In this document: positions 21,836-34,016 of the stretch, one piece after another
Layout: each line of letters opens with the position of its first letter
How positions within the stretch are numbered: the first letter of the stretch is position 1
Source of the DNA: Anniella stebbinsi
Lineage: Eukaryota > Chordata > Lepidosauria > Squamata > Anniellidae
NCBI GenBank assembly: GCA_029215795.1
Contig: JARDYH010000045.1
Coordinates: forward strand, 62,001-126,000
Direction: 5' to 3'
Length of the DNA: 64,000 nucleotides
The notes under the pieces: generated by a model
The model's input: the letters and a program-made list of their open reading frames with translations, nothing else
Databases searched by the model: none
Told to the model about the DNA's origin: nothing
Translations under genes and position numbers: made by a program

Positions 21836-22650
21836 CCCTTCTTCCCCGAGACTTCCCCTATACTTCCCCTTCTTTCCCTAGACTTCCCCTACACTTTCCC
21901 TTCCCTCTATACTTCCCCTTCTTCCCCTAGACTTCCCCTTCTTCCCCTAGAGTTCCCCTTCTTCCCTTAGATTTCCCCTTCTTCCCCGAGACTTACCCTA
22001 GACTTCCCCTTCCCTCTATACTTCCCCTTCTTCCCCTAGACTTCCCCTTCTTCTCCTAGACTTCCCCTTCTTCCCCTAGACTTCCCCTTCCCTCTATACT
22101 TCCCCTTCTTCCCCTAGACTTCCCCTAGACTTCCACGTCTTCCCCTAGACTTCCCCTTCTTCCCCTATACTTCCCCTAGACTTCCCCTTTCCTCTATACT
22201 TCCCCTTCTTCCCCTAGACTTCCACTTCTTCCCCTAGACTTCCCCTTCTTCCCCTAGACGTCCCCTTCCCTCTATACTTCCCCTTCTTCCCCTAGACTTC
22301 CCCTTCTTCCCTTAGACTTCCCCTTCTTCCCCTAGACTTCCCCTTCTTCCCCTAGACTTCCTCTTCTTCCCCTAGACTTCCCTTAGACTTCCCCTTGCCT
22401 CTATACTTCCCCTTCTTCCCCTAGACTTTCTCTTCCCTCTACACTTCCCCTTCTTCCCCTAGACTTCCCCTTCTTCCCCTAGACTTCCCCTTCTTCCCCT
22501 AGACTTCCCCTTCCCTCTATACTTCCCCTTCTTCCACTAGACTTCCCCTAGACTTCCCTTCCCTCTATACTTCCCCTTCTTCCCCTAGACTTCCCCTTCC
22601 CTCTATACTTCCCCTTCTTCCCCTAGACTTCCCCTTCCCTCTATACATCC
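21836..22650 (+). repeat. H module, 5'-truncated
   Basis: The module starts within the ctatacttcccttcttccccgaga stretch that normally follows AAGCTT, and keeps cacgtc, gacgt (22257) and acatcc (22645) at the usual 388-bp interval. The HindIII word is lost at the joint with the preceding N tail. Confidence 0.86.
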
Positions 22651-23308
22651 CCTTCTTCCCCTAGACTTCCCCTTCTTCCCCTAGACTTCCTCTTCTTCCC
22701 CTAGACTTCCCCTTCCCTCTATACTTCCCCTTCTTCCCCTAGACTTCCCCTTCTTCCCTTAGACTTCCCCTTCTTCCCCTAGACTTCCACTTCTTCCCCT
22801 AGACTTCCCGTAGACTTCCCCTTGCCTCTATACTTCCCCTTCTTCCCCTAGACTTTCTCTTCCCTCTATACTTCCCCTTCTTCCCCTAGACTTCCCCTTC
22901 TTCCCCTAGACTTCCCCTTCCCTCTATACTTCCCCTTCTTCCCCTAGACTTCCCTTCCCTCTATACTTCCCCTTGTTCCCCTAGACTTCCCCTAGACTTC
23001 CCCTTCCCTCTCTACTTCCCCTTCTTCCCCTAGACTTCCCCTTCTTCCCCTAGACTTCCCCTTCTTCCCCTAGACTTCCCCTTCTTCCCCTAGACTTCCC
23101 CTTCTTCCCCTAGACTTCCCCTTCTTCCCCTAGACTTCCCCTTCTTCCCCTATACTTCCCCTTCCCTCTATACTTCCCCTTCTTCCCCTAGACTTCCCCT
23201 AGACTTCCCTTTCCCTCTATACTTCCCCTTCTTCCCCTAGACTTCCCCTAGACTTCCCCTTCCCTCTATACTTCCCCTTCTTCCCCTAGACTTCCCCTTC
23301 CCTCTATA

Positions 23309-23444
23309 CTTCCCCTTCTCCCCTAGACTTCCCTTAGACTTCCCCTTCCCTCTATACTTCCCCTTCGTCCCCTAGACTTCCCCTTCTCCCCTAGACTTCC
23401 CTTAGACTTCCCCTTCCCTCTATACTTCCCCTTCGTCCCCTAGA
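23309..23444 (+). repeat. S element, two 68-bp copies
   Basis: Exact counterpart of 17208-17343 at an offset of 6,101 bp, with copies 23309-23376 and 23377-23444. Confidence 0.91.
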
Positions 23445-24463
23445 CTTCCCCTTCCCTCTATACTTCCCCTTCTTCCCCTAGACTTCCCCTAGACTTCCCC
23501 TTCTTCCCCTAGACTTCCCCTTTTTCCCCTAGACTTCCCCTTCCCTCTATACTTCCTCTTCTTCCCCTAGACTTCCCCTTCTTCCCCTAGACTTCCCCTT
23601 CTTCCCGTAGACTTCCCCTAGACTTCCCCTTCCCTCTATACTTCCCCTTCTTTCCCTAGACCTCCCCTAGACTTCCCCTTCCCTCTATACTTCCCCTTCT
23701 TCCCCTGGACTTCCCCTTTCCTCTATACTTCCCCTTCTCCCCTAGACTTCCCCTAGACTTCCCCTTCCCTCTATACTTCCCCTTCTTCCCCTAGACTTCC
23801 CCTAGACTTCCCCTTCTTCCCCTAGACTTCCCATTTTCCCCTAGACTTCCCCTTCCCTCTATACTTCCTCTTCTTCCCCTAGACTTCCCCTTCTTCCCCT
23901 AGACTTCCACTTCTTCCCCTAGACTTTCCGTAGACTTCCCCTTCCCTCTATACCTTCCCTTCTTCCCCTTCTTCCCCTAGACTTCCCCTTCTTCCCTTAG
24001 ACTTCCCCTAGACTTCCCCTTCCCTCTCTACTTCCCCTTCTTCCCCTAGACTTCCCCTTCTTCCCCTAGACTTCCCCTTCTTCCCCTAGACTTCCCCTTC
24101 CCTCTATACTTCCCCTTCTTCCATTAGACTTCCCCTTCCCTCTATACTTCCCCTGCTTCCCCTAGACTTCCCCTAGACTTCCCCTTCTTCCCCTAGACTT
24201 CCCCTAGACTTCCCCTTCCCTCTATACTTCCCCTTCTTCCCCTAGACTTCCCCTTCCCTCTATACTTCCCCTTCTTCCCCTAGACTTCCCCTTCTTCCCC
24301 TAGACTTCCTCTTCTTCCCCTAGACTTCCCCTTCCCTCTATACTTCCCCTTCTTCCCCTAGACTTCCCCTAGACTTCCCCTTCCCTCTCTACTTCCCCTT
24401 CTTCCCCTAGACTTCCCCTTCTTCCCCTAGACTTCCCCTTCTTCCCCTAGACTTTCCCTTCCC

Positions 24464-24582
24464 ACTATACTTCCCCTTCTTCCATTAGACTTCCCCTTCC
24501 CTCTATACTTCCCCTGCTTCCCCTAGACTTCCCCTAGTCTTCCCCTTCTTCCCCTAGACTTCCCCTAGACTTCCGTTCCCTC
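24464..24582 (+). repeat. G module
   Basis: actata is at 24464 and ccgtt at 24573, the modal 109-bp interval. P follows at 988 bp. The cctagtc word is present. Confidence 0.9.
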
Positions 24583-25560
24583 TATACTTCCCCTTCTTCC
24601 CCTAGACTTCCCCTAGACTTCCCCTTCCCTCTCTACTTCCCCTTCTTCCCCTAGACTTCCCCTTCTTCCCCTAGACTTCCCCTTCTTCCCCTAGACTTTC
24701 CCTTCCCTCTATACTTCCCCTTCTTCCATTAGACTTCCCCTTCCCTCTATACTTCCCCTTCTTCCCCTAGACTTCCCCTTCTTCCCCTAGACTTCCACTA
24801 GACTTCCCCTTCCCTCTATACTTCCCCTTCTTCCCCTAGACTTCCCCTAGACTTCCACTTCTTCCCCTAGACTTCCCCTTCTTCCCCTAGACTTCCCCTA
24901 GACTTCCCCTTCCCTCTATACTTCCCCTTCTTCCCCTAGACTTCCCCTTCTTCCCCTAGACTTCCCCTTCTTCCCCTAGACTTCCCCTAGACTTCCCATT
25001 CCCTCTATACTTCCCCTTCTTCCCCTAGACTTTCTCTTCCCTCTATACTTCCCCTTCTTCTCCTAGACTTCCCCTTCCCTCTATACTTCCCCTTCTTCCC
25101 CTAGACTTCCCCTAGACTTCCCTTCCCTCTATACTTCCCCTTCTTCCCCTAGACTTCCCCTAGACTTCCCCTTCCCTCTCTACTTCCCCTTCTTCCCCTA
25201 GACTTCCCCTTCTTCCCCTAGACTTCCCCTTCTTCCCCTAGACTTCCCCTTCTTCCCCTATACTTCCACTTCCCTCTATACTTCCCCTTCTTCCCCTAGA
25301 CTTCCCCTACACTTCCCCTTCCCTCTATACTTCCCCTTCTTCCCCTAGACTTCCCCTTCTTCCCCTAGACTTCCCCTTCCATCTATACTTCCCCTTCCCT
25401 CTATACTTCCCCTTCTTCCCCTAGACTTCCCCTAGATTTCCCCTTCCCTCTATACTTCCCCTTCTTCCCCTAGACTTCCCCTTCTTCCCCTAGACTTCCC
25501 CTTCCATCTATACTTCCCCTTCTTCCCCTAGACTTCTCCTAGACTTCCCCTTCCCTCTAT

Positions 25561-26804
25561 ACTGCCCCTTCTTCCCCTAGACTTCCCCTAGACTTCCCCT
25601 TTCCTCTATACTTCCCCTTCTTCCCCTAGACTTCCACTAGACTTCCCCTTCCCTCTATACTTCCCCTTCTTCCCCTAGACTTCCCCTAGACTTCCCATTC
25701 CCTCTATACTTCCCCTTCTTCCCCTAGACTTCCCCTAGACTTCCCCTTCCCTCTATACTTCCCCTTCTTCCCCTAGACTTCCCCTTCCCTCTATACTTCC
25801 CCTTCTTCCCCTAGACTTCCCCTAGACTTCCCCTTCCCTCTATACTTCCCCTTCTTCCCCTAGACTTCCCCTTCCCTCTATACTTCCCCTTCTTCCCCTA
25901 GACTTCCCCTAGACTTCCCCTTCTTCCCCTAGACTTCCCCTTTTTCCCCTAGACTTCCCCGTCCCTCTATACTTCCTCTTCTTCCCCTAGACTTCCCCTT
26001 CTTCCCCTAGACTTCCCCTTCTTCTTCTAGACTTCCGCTAGACTTCCCCTTCCCTCTATACCTTCCCTTCTTCCCCTAGACTTCCCCTAGACTTCCCCTA
26101 GACTTCCCCTTCCCTCTATACTTCCCCTACTTCCATTAGACTTCCCCTTCCCTCTATACTTCCCCTGCTTCCCCTAGACTTCCCCTAGACTTCCCCTTCT
26201 TCCCCTAGACTTCCCCTAGACTTCCCCTTCCCTCTATACTTCCCCTTCTTCCCCTAGACTTCCCCTTCCCTCTATACTTCCCCTTCTTCCCCTAGACTTC
26301 CCCTTCTTCCCCTAGACTTCCTCTTCTTCCCCTAGACTTCCCCTTCCCTCTATACTTCCCCTTCTTCCCCTAGACTTCCCCTTTTTTCCTTAGACTTCCC
26401 CTTCTTCCCCTAGACTTCCCATTCTTCCCCTAGACTTCCCCTTCTTCCCCTAGACTTCCCCTAGACTTCCCATTGCCTCTATACTTCCCCTTCTTCCCCT
26501 AGACTTTCTCTTCTCTCTATACTTCCCCTTCTTCCCCTAGACTTCCCCTAGACTTCCCCTTCTTCCCCTAGACTTCCCCTAGACTTCCCCTTCCCTCTAT
26601 ACTTCCCCTTCTTCCATTAGACTTCCCCTTCCCTCTGTACTTCCCCTGCTTCCCCTAGACTTCCCCTAGACTTCCCCTTCTTCCCCTAGACTTCCCCTAG
26701 ACTTCCCCTTCCCTCAATACTTCCCCTTCTTCCCCTAGACTTCCCCATCCCTCTATACTTCCCCTTCTTCCCCTAGACTTCCCCTTCTTCCCCTAGACTT
26801 CGTC
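25561..26804 (+). repeat. P module, one B word short
   Basis: Markers are actgcc 25561, gacttccgct 26030, ctgta 26635 and tcgtc 26800. The middle interval is 605 instead of 625 bp: near 26,080-26,100 two A words sit side by side where the other copies have A-B-A, so exactly one 20-bp word has been lost. Confidence 0.9.
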
Positions 26805-27096
26805 TTCTTCCCCTAGACTTCCCCTTCCCTCTATACTTCCCCTTCTTCCCCTAGACTTCCCCTTCTTCCCTTAGACTTCCCCTTCTTCCCCTAGACTTCC
26901 CCTTCTTCCCCTAGACTTCCCCTTCTTCCCCTAGACTTCCCCTTGCCTCTATACTTCCCCTTCCTCCCCTAGACTTCCCCTAGTCTTCCCTTCCCTCTAT
27001 ACTTCCCCTTCTTCCCCTATACTTCCCCTTCCCTCTATACTTCCCCTTCTTCCCCTAGACTTCCCCTAGACTTCCCCTTCCCTCTATACTTCCCCT

Positions 27097-27331
27097 GCTT
27101 CCCTTAGACTTCCCCTAGACTTCCCCTTCTTCCCCTAGACTTCCCCTAGACTTCCCCTTCCCTCTATACTTCCCCTTCTTCCCCTAGACTTCCCCTTCCC
27201 TCTATACTTCCCCTTCTTCCCCTAGACTTCCCCTTCTTCCCCTAGACTTCCTCTTCTTCCCCTAGACTTCCACTTCCCTCTATACTTCCCCTTCTTCCCC
27301 TAGACTTCCCCTTCTTCCCTTAGACTACCCC
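27097..27331 (+). repeat. N module
   Basis: The gcttccctta variant is at 27097 and gactacccc at 27323 (226 bp), 297 bp after the P tcgtc marker. It is the 6,082-bp counterpart of the N copy at 21,015, the offset being 20 bp short because of the lost B word upstream. Confidence 0.87.
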
Positions 27332-27920
27332 TTCTTCCCCTAGACTTCCCATTCTTCCCCTAGACTTCCCCTTCTTCCCCTAGACTTCCCCTAGACTTCC
27401 CATTGCCTCTATACTTCCCCTTCTTCTCCTAGACTTTCTCTTCCCTCTATACTTCCCCTTCTTCCCCTATACTTCCCCTTCTTCCCCTACACTTCCCCTT
27501 CTTCCCCTAGACTTCCCCTTCCCTCTATACTTCCCCTTCTTCCCCTAGACTTCCACTAGACTTCCCCTTCCCTCTATACTTCCCCTTCTTCCCCTAGACT
27601 TCCCCTAGACTTCCACTTCTTCCCCTAGACTTCCCCTTCTTCCCCTAGACTTCCCCTAGACTTCCCCCTCCCTCTATACTTCCCCTTCTTCCCCTAGACT
27701 TCCCCTTCTTCCCCTAGACTTCCCCGTCTTCCCCTAGACTTCCCCTAGACTTCCCATTCCCTCTATACTTCCCCTTCTTCCCCTAGACTTTCTCTTCCCT
27801 CTATACTTCCCCTTCTTCCCCTAGACTTCCCATTCTTCCCCTAGACTTCCCCTTCTTCCCCTAGACTTCCCCTAGACTTCCCATTGCCTCTATACTTCCC
27901 CTTCTTCCCCTAGACTTCCC

Positions 27921-28524
27921 CTTCTTCTCCTAGACTTCCCCTTCTTCCCCTAGACTTCCCCTTCCCTCTATACTTCCCCTTCTTCCCCTAGACTTCCCCT
28001 AGACTTCCACGTCTTCCCCTAGACTTCCCCTTCTTCCCCTATACTTCCCCTAGACTTCCCCTTTCCTCTATACTTCCCCTTCTTCCCCTAGACTTCCACT
28101 TCTTCCCCTAGACTTCCCCTTCTTCCCCTAGACGTCCCCTTCCCTCTATACTTCCCCTTCTTCCCCTAGACTTCCCCTTCTTCCCTTAGACTTCCCCTTC
28201 TTCCCCTAGACTTCCCCTTCTTCCCCTAGACTTCCCCTTCTTCCCCTAGACTTCCCCTAGACTTCCCCTTGCCTCTATACTTCCCCTTCTTCCCCTAGAC
28301 TTTCTCTTCCCTCTACACTTCCCCTTCTTCCCCTAGACTTCCCCTTCTTCCCCTAGACTTCCCCTTCTTCCCCTAGACTTCCCCTTCCCTCTATACTTCC
28401 CCTTCTTCCCCTAGACTTCCCCTAGACTTCCCTTCCCTCTATACTTCCCCTTCTTCCCCTAGACTTCCCCTTCCCTCTATACTTCCCCTTCTTCCCCTAG
28501 ACTTCCCCTTCCCTCTATACATCC
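27921..28524 (+). repeat. H module, 5'-truncated
   Basis: A second N-to-H joint: after a cccattgcc tail the sequence enters H at the cttcttctcctaga word (27921), about 200 bp further into H than at 21,836. gacgt is at 28131 and acatcc at 28519 (388 bp). The words between them match the 12-kb form of H more closely than the 22-kb form: the ccactaga variant is absent. Confidence 0.85.
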
Positions 28525-29448
28525 CCTTCTTCCCCTAGACTTCCCCTTCTTCCCCTAGACTTCCTCTTCTTCCCCTAGACTTCCCCTTCCCTCTATACTT
28601 CCCCTTCTTCTCCTAGACTTCCCCTTCTTCCCTTAGACTTCCCCTTCTTCCCCTAGACTTCCACTTCTTCCCCTAGACTTCCCGTAGACTTCCCCTTGCC
28701 TCTATACTTCCCCTTCTTCCCCTAGACTTTCTCTTCCCTCTATACTTCCCCTTCTTCCCCTAGACTTCCCCTTCTTCCCCTAGACTTCCCCTTCCCTCTA
28801 TACTTCCCCTTCTTCCCCTAGACTTCCCCTAGACTTCCCTTCCCTCTATACTTCCCCTTCTTCCCCTAGACTTCCCCTAGACTTCCCCTTCCCTCTCTAC
28901 TTCCCCTTCTTCCCCTAGACTTCCCCTTCTTCCCCTAGACTTCCCCTTCTTCCCCTAGACTTCCCCTTCTTCCCTCTATACTTCCCCTTCTTCCCCTAGA
29001 CTTCCCCTTCTTCCCTTAGACTTCCCCTTCTTCCCCTAGACTTCCCCTTCTTCCCCTAGACTTCCCCTTCTTCCCCTAGACTTCCCCTTGCCTCTATACT
29101 TCCCCTTCTTCCCCTAGACATTCTCTTCCCTCTATACTTCCCCTTCTTCCCCTAGACTTCCCCTTCTTCCCCTAGACTTCCCCTTCTTCCCCTAGACTTC
29201 CCCTTCTTCCCCTAGACTTCCCCTAGACTTCCCTTCCCTCTATACTTCCCCTTCTTCCCCTAGACTTCCCCTAGACTTCCCCTTCCCTCTCTACTTCCCC
29301 TTCTTCCCCTAGACTTCCCCTTCTTCCCCTAGACTTCCCCTTCTTCCCCTAGACTTCCCCTTCTTCCCCTATACTTCCCCTTCCCTCTATACTTCCCCTT
29401 CTTCCCCTAGACTTCCCCTAGACTTCCCCTTCCCTCTATACTTCCCCT
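28525..29448 (+). repeat. Connector between H and N
   Basis: Same word series as 12,608-13,531: cttcccgtaga, cttgcctctata, ctttctc, ctctcta, a B word run directly into ctctata, and acattctc. No landmark module. The agreement shows that this segment and the 12-15 kb segment share a common source about 15.9 kb apart. Confidence 0.78.
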
Positions 29449-29683
29449 GCTTCCCTTAGACTTCCCCTAGACTTCCCCTTCTTCCCCTAGACTTCCCCTA
29501 GACTTCCCCTTCCCTCTATACTTCCCCTTCTTCCCCTAGACTTCCCCTTCCCTCTATACTTCCCCTTCTTCCCCTAGACTTCCCCTTCTTCCCCTAGACT
29601 TCCTCTTCTTCCCCTAGACTTCCACTTCCCTCTATACTTCCCCTTCTTCCCCTAGACTTCCCCTTCTTCCCTTAGACTACCCC
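29449..29683 (+). repeat. N module
   Basis: The gcttccctta variant is at 29449 and gactacccc at 29675 (226 bp). The following actgcc marker is 1,077 bp from the start, as for the N copy at 13,532. A word that normally reads ctagactttctc is ctatactttctc near 29,785. Confidence 0.87.
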
Positions 29684-30525
29684 TTCTTCCCCTAGACTTC
29701 CCATTCTTCCCCTAGACTTCCCCTTCTTCCCCTAGACTTCCCCTAGACTTCCCATTGCCTCTATACTTCCCCTTCTTCCCCTATACTTTCTCTTCCCTCT
29801 ATACTTCCCCTTCTTCCCCTATACTTCCCCTTCTTCCCCTACACTTCCCCTTCTTCCCCTAGACTTCCCCTTCCCTCTATACTTCCCCTTCTTCCCCTAG
29901 ACTTCCACTAGACTTCCCCTTCCCTCTATACTTCCCCTTCTTCCCCTAGACTTCCCCTAGACTTCCACTTCTTCCCCTAGACTTCCCCTTCTTCCCCTAG
30001 ACTTCCCCTAGACTTCCCCTTCCCTCTATACTTCCCCTTCTTCCCCTAGACTTCCCCTTCTTCCCCTAGACTTCCCCTTCTTCCCCTAGACTTCCCCTAG
30101 ACTTCCCATTCCCTCTATACTTCCCCTTCTTCCCCTAGACTTTCTCTTCCCTCTATACTTCCCCTTCTTCCCCTAGACTTCCCCTTCCCTCTATACTTCC
30201 CCTTCTTCCCCTAGACTTCCCCTAGTCTTCCCTTCCCTCTATACTTCCCCTTCTTCCCCTAGACTTCCCCTAGACTTCCCCTTCCCTCTCTACTTCCCCT
30301 TCTTCCCCTAGACTTCCCCTTCTTCCCCTAGACTTCCCCTTCTTCCCCTAGACTTCCCCTTCCCTCTATACTTCCCCTTCTTCCCCTAGACTTCCCCTAG
30401 ACTTCCCCTTCCCGCTATACTTCCCCTTCTTCCCCTAGAATTCCCCTTCTTCCCCTAGACTTCCCCTTCCATCTATACTTCCCCTTCTTCCCCTAGACTT
30501 CTCCTAGACTTCCCCTTCCCTCTAT

Positions 30526-31310
30526 ACTGCCCCTTCTTCCCCTAGACTTCCCCTAGACTTCCCCTTTCCTCTATACTTCCCCTTCTTCCCCTAGACTTCC
30601 ACTAGACTTCCCCTTCCCTCTATACTTCCCCTTCTTCCCCAAGACTTCCCCTAGACTTCCCCTTCCCTCTATACTTCCCCTTCTTCCCCTAGACTTCCCC
30701 TAGACTTCCCCTTCCCTCTATACTTCCCCTTCTTCCCCTAGACTTCCCCTTCCCTCTATACTTCCCCTTCTTCCCCTAGACTTCCCCTAGACTTCCCCTT
30801 CCCTCTATACTTCCCCTTCTTCCCCTAGTCTACCCCTGGACTTCCCCTTCCTCTATACTTCCCCTTCTTCCCATAGACTTCCCCTTCTTTCCCTACACTT
30901 CCCCTTCTTCCCCTAGACTAAGCTTTCTTCCCCTAGACTTCCCCTTCTTCCCCTATACTTCCCTTCTTCCCCGAGACTTCCCCTATACTTCCCCTTCTTT
31001 CCCTAGACTTCCCCTACACTTTCCCTTCCCTCTATACTTCCCCTTCTTCCCCTAGACTTCCCCTTCTTCCCCTAGAGTTCCCCTTCTTCCCTTAGATTTC
31101 CCCTTCTTCCCCGAGACTTACCCTAGACTTCCCCTTCCCTCTATACTTCCCCTTCTTCCCCTAGACTTCCCCTTCTTCTCCTAGACTTCCCCTTCTTCCC
31201 CTAGACTTCCCCTTCCCTCTATACTTCCCCTTCTTCCCCTAGACTTCCCCTAGACTTCCACGTCTTCCCCTAGACTTCCCCTTCTTCCCCTATACTTCCC
31301 CTAGACTTCC
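30526..31310 (+). repeat. H module, 5' part (92-bp cassette)
   Basis: actgcc is at 30526, gtctacc at 30828 and AAGCTT at 30920. The cassette is 92 bp because one C is missing from a C word near 30,851, and it carries a private tttccctacac word. The cacgtc word is present, but the module is cut at a ctttcctctata word near 31,311, where the sequence rejoins the pre-cassette part of H. Confidence 0.86.
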
Positions 31311-32020
31311 CCTTTCCTCTATACTTCCCCTTCTTCCCCTAGACTTCCCCTAGACTTCCCCTTCCCTCTATACTTCCCCTTCTTCCCCTAGACTTCCCCT
31401 AGACTTCCCCTTCCCTCTATACTTCCCCTTCTTCCCCTAGACTTCCCCTTCCCTCTATACTTCCCCTTCTTCCCCTAGACTTCCCCTAGACTTCCCCTTC
31501 CCTCTATACTTCCCCTTCTTCCCCTAGTCTACCCCTGGACTTCCCCTTCCCTCTATACTTCCCCTTCTTCCCATAGACTTCCCCTTCTTCCCCTACACTT
31601 CCCCTTCTTCCCCTAGACTAAGCTTTCTTCCCCTAGACTTCCCCTTCTTCCCCTATACTTCCCTTCTTCCCCGAGACTTCCCCTATACTTCCCCTTCTTT
31701 CCCTAGACTTCCCCTACACTTTCCCTTCCCTCTATACTTCCCTTTCTTCCCCTAGACTTCCCCTTCTTCCCCTAGAGTTCCCCTTCTTCCCTTAGATTTC
31801 CCCTTCTTCCCCGAGACTTACCCTAGACTTCCCCTTCCCTCTATACTTCCCCTTCTTCCCCTAGACTTCCCCTTCTTCTCCTAGACTTCCCCTTCTTCCC
31901 CTAGACTTCCCCTTCCCTCTATACTTCCCCTTCTTCCCCTAGACTTCCCCTAGACTTCCACGTCTTCCCCTAGACTTCCCCTTCTTCCCCTATACTTCCC
32001 CTAGACTTCCCCTTTCCTCT
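30620..32020 (+). repeat. 700-bp tandem duplication (approximate ends)
   Basis: AAGCTT at 30920 and 31620 are 700 bp apart. The pre-cassette words upstream are 699 bp apart, the single-base difference being the missing C near 30,851. The joint near 31,311 lies in ctfree shared sequence, the ctttcctctata word, which occurs both before the cassette and after cacgtc in every H module. Exchange between those two positions of the same word explains the duplication. Confidence 0.8.
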
Positions 32021-32475
32021 ATACTTCCCCTTCTTCCCCTAGACTTCCACTTCTTCCCCTAGACTTCCCCTTCTTCCCCTAGACGTCCCCTTCCCTCTAT
32101 ACTTCCCCTTCTTCCCCTAGACTTCCCCTTCTTCCCTTAGACTTCCCCTTCTTCCCCTAGACTTCCCCTTCTTCCCCTAGACTTCCTCTTCTTCCCCTAG
32201 ACTTCCCCTAGACTTCCCCTTGCCTCTATACTTCCCCTTCTTCCACTAGACTTTCTCTTCCCTCTACACTTCCCCTTCTTCCCCTAGACTTCCCCTTCTT
32301 CCCCTAGACTTCCCCTTCTTCCCCTAGACTTCCCCTTCCCTCTATACTTCCCCTTCTTCCACTAGACTTCCCCTAGACTTCCCTTCCCTCTATACTTCCC
32401 CTTCTTCCCCTAGACTTCCCCTTCCCTCTATACTTCCCCTTCTTCCCCTAGACTTCCCCTTCCCTCTATACATCC
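31527..32475 (+). repeat. H module (93-bp cassette), tandem copy 1
   Basis: gtctacc 31527, AAGCTT 31620, gacgt 32082, acatcc 32470: intervals 93, 462 and 388 bp. A cccttt word replaces ccccttc near 31,741, a change shared with the next two H copies, so these three are a family. Confidence 0.9.
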
Positions 32476-33191
32476 CCTTCTTCCCCTAGACTTCCCCTTC
32501 TTCCCCTAGACTTCCTCTTCTTCCCCTAGACTTCCCCTTCCCTCTATACTTCCCCTTCTTCCCCTAGACTTCCCCTTCTTCCCTTAGACTTCCCCTTCTT
32601 CCCCTAGACTTCCACTTCTTCCCCTAGACTTCCCGTAGACTTCCCCTTGCCTCTATACTTCCCCTTCTTCCCCTAGACTTTCTCTTCCCTCTATACTTCC
32701 CCTTCTTCCCCTAGACTTCCCCTTCTTCCCCTAGACTTCCCCTTCCCTCTATACTTCCCCTTCTTCCCCTAGACTTCCCTTCCCTCTATACTTCCCCTTC
32801 TTCCCCTAGACTTCCCCTAGACTTCCCCTTCCCTCTCTACTTCCCCTTCTTCCCCTAGACTTCCCCTTCTTCCCCTAGACTTCCCCTTCTTCCCCTAGAC
32901 TTCCCCTTCTTCCCCTAGACTTCCCCTTCTTCCCCTAGACTTCCCCTTCTTCCCCTAGACTTCCCCTAGACTTCCCCTTTCCTCTATACTTCCCCTTCTT
33001 CCCCTAGACTTCCCCTAGACTTCCCCTTCCCTCTATACTTCCCCTTCTTCCCCTAGACTTCCCCTAGACTTCCCCTTCCCTCTATACTTCCCCTTCTTCC
33101 CCTAGACTTCCCCTTCCCTCTATACTTCCCCTTCTTCCCCTAGACTTCACCTAGACTTCCCCTTCCCTCTATACTTCCCCTTCTTCCCCTA

Positions 33192-34016
33192 GTCTACCCC
33201 TGGACTTCCCCTTCCCTCTATACTTCCCCTTCTTCCCATAGACTTCCCCTTCTTCCCCTACACTTCCCCTTCTTCCCCTAGACTAAGCTTTCTTCCCCTA
33301 GACTTCCCCTTCTTCCCCTATACTTCCCTTCTTCCCCGAGACTTCCCCTATACTTCCCCTTCTTTCCCTAGACTTCCCCTACACTTTCCCTTCCCTCTAT
33401 ACTTCCCTTTCTTCCCCTAGACTTCCCCTTCTTCCCCTAGAGTTCCCCTTCTTCCCTTAGATTTCCCCTTCTTCCCCGAGACTTACCCTAGACTTCCCCT
33501 TCCCTCTATACTTCCCCTTCTTCCCCTAGACTTCCCCTTCTTCTCCTAGACTTCCCCTTCTTCCCCTAGACTTCCCCTTCCCTCTATACTTCCCCTTCTT
33601 CCCCTAGACTTCCCCTAGACTTCCACGTCTTCCCCTAGACTTCCCCTTCTTCCCCTATACTTCCCCTAGACTTCCCCTTTCCTCTATACTTCCCCTTCTT
33701 CCCCTAGACTTCCACTTCTTCCCCTAGACTTCCCCTTCTTCCCCTAGACGTCCCTTTCCCTCTATACTTCCCCTTCTTCCCCTAGACTTCCCCTTCTTCC
33801 CTTAGACTTCCCCTTCTTCCCCTAGACTTCCCCTTCTTCCCCTAGACTTCCTCTTCTTCCCCTAGACTTCCCCTAGACTTCCCCTTGCCTCTATACTTCC
33901 CCTTCTTCCCCTAGACTTTCTCTTCCCTCTACACTTCCCCTTCTTCCCCTAGACTTCCCCTTCTTCCCCTAGACTTCCCCTTCTTCCCCTAGACTTCCCC
34001 TTTCCTCTATACATCC
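33192..34016 (+). repeat. H module, tandem copy 2, with 124-bp deletion
   Basis: gtctacc 33192, AAGCTT 33285, gacgt 33747, acatcc 34011. gacgt to acatcc is 264 bp rather than 388: the words from one ctctata to a later ctctata before acatcc are gone, so the breakpoints lie in identical C words. Confidence 0.9.

Larger units (their letters stand above)
21836..27920 (+). repeat. Higher-order super-unit, copy 2
   Basis: This block repeats 15,735-21,835 word for word at an offset of 6,101-6,102 bp. It begins inside an H module, directly after an attgcc-type N tail, so the actgcc, gtctacc and AAGCTT parts of H are absent. Differences from copy 1 include cctgcttcccc for cctccttcccc near 24,153, cttcccgtaga for cttcccctaga near 23,607 and the loss of one B word near 26,085. 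The block ends at another joint near 27,920. Confidence 0.87.
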
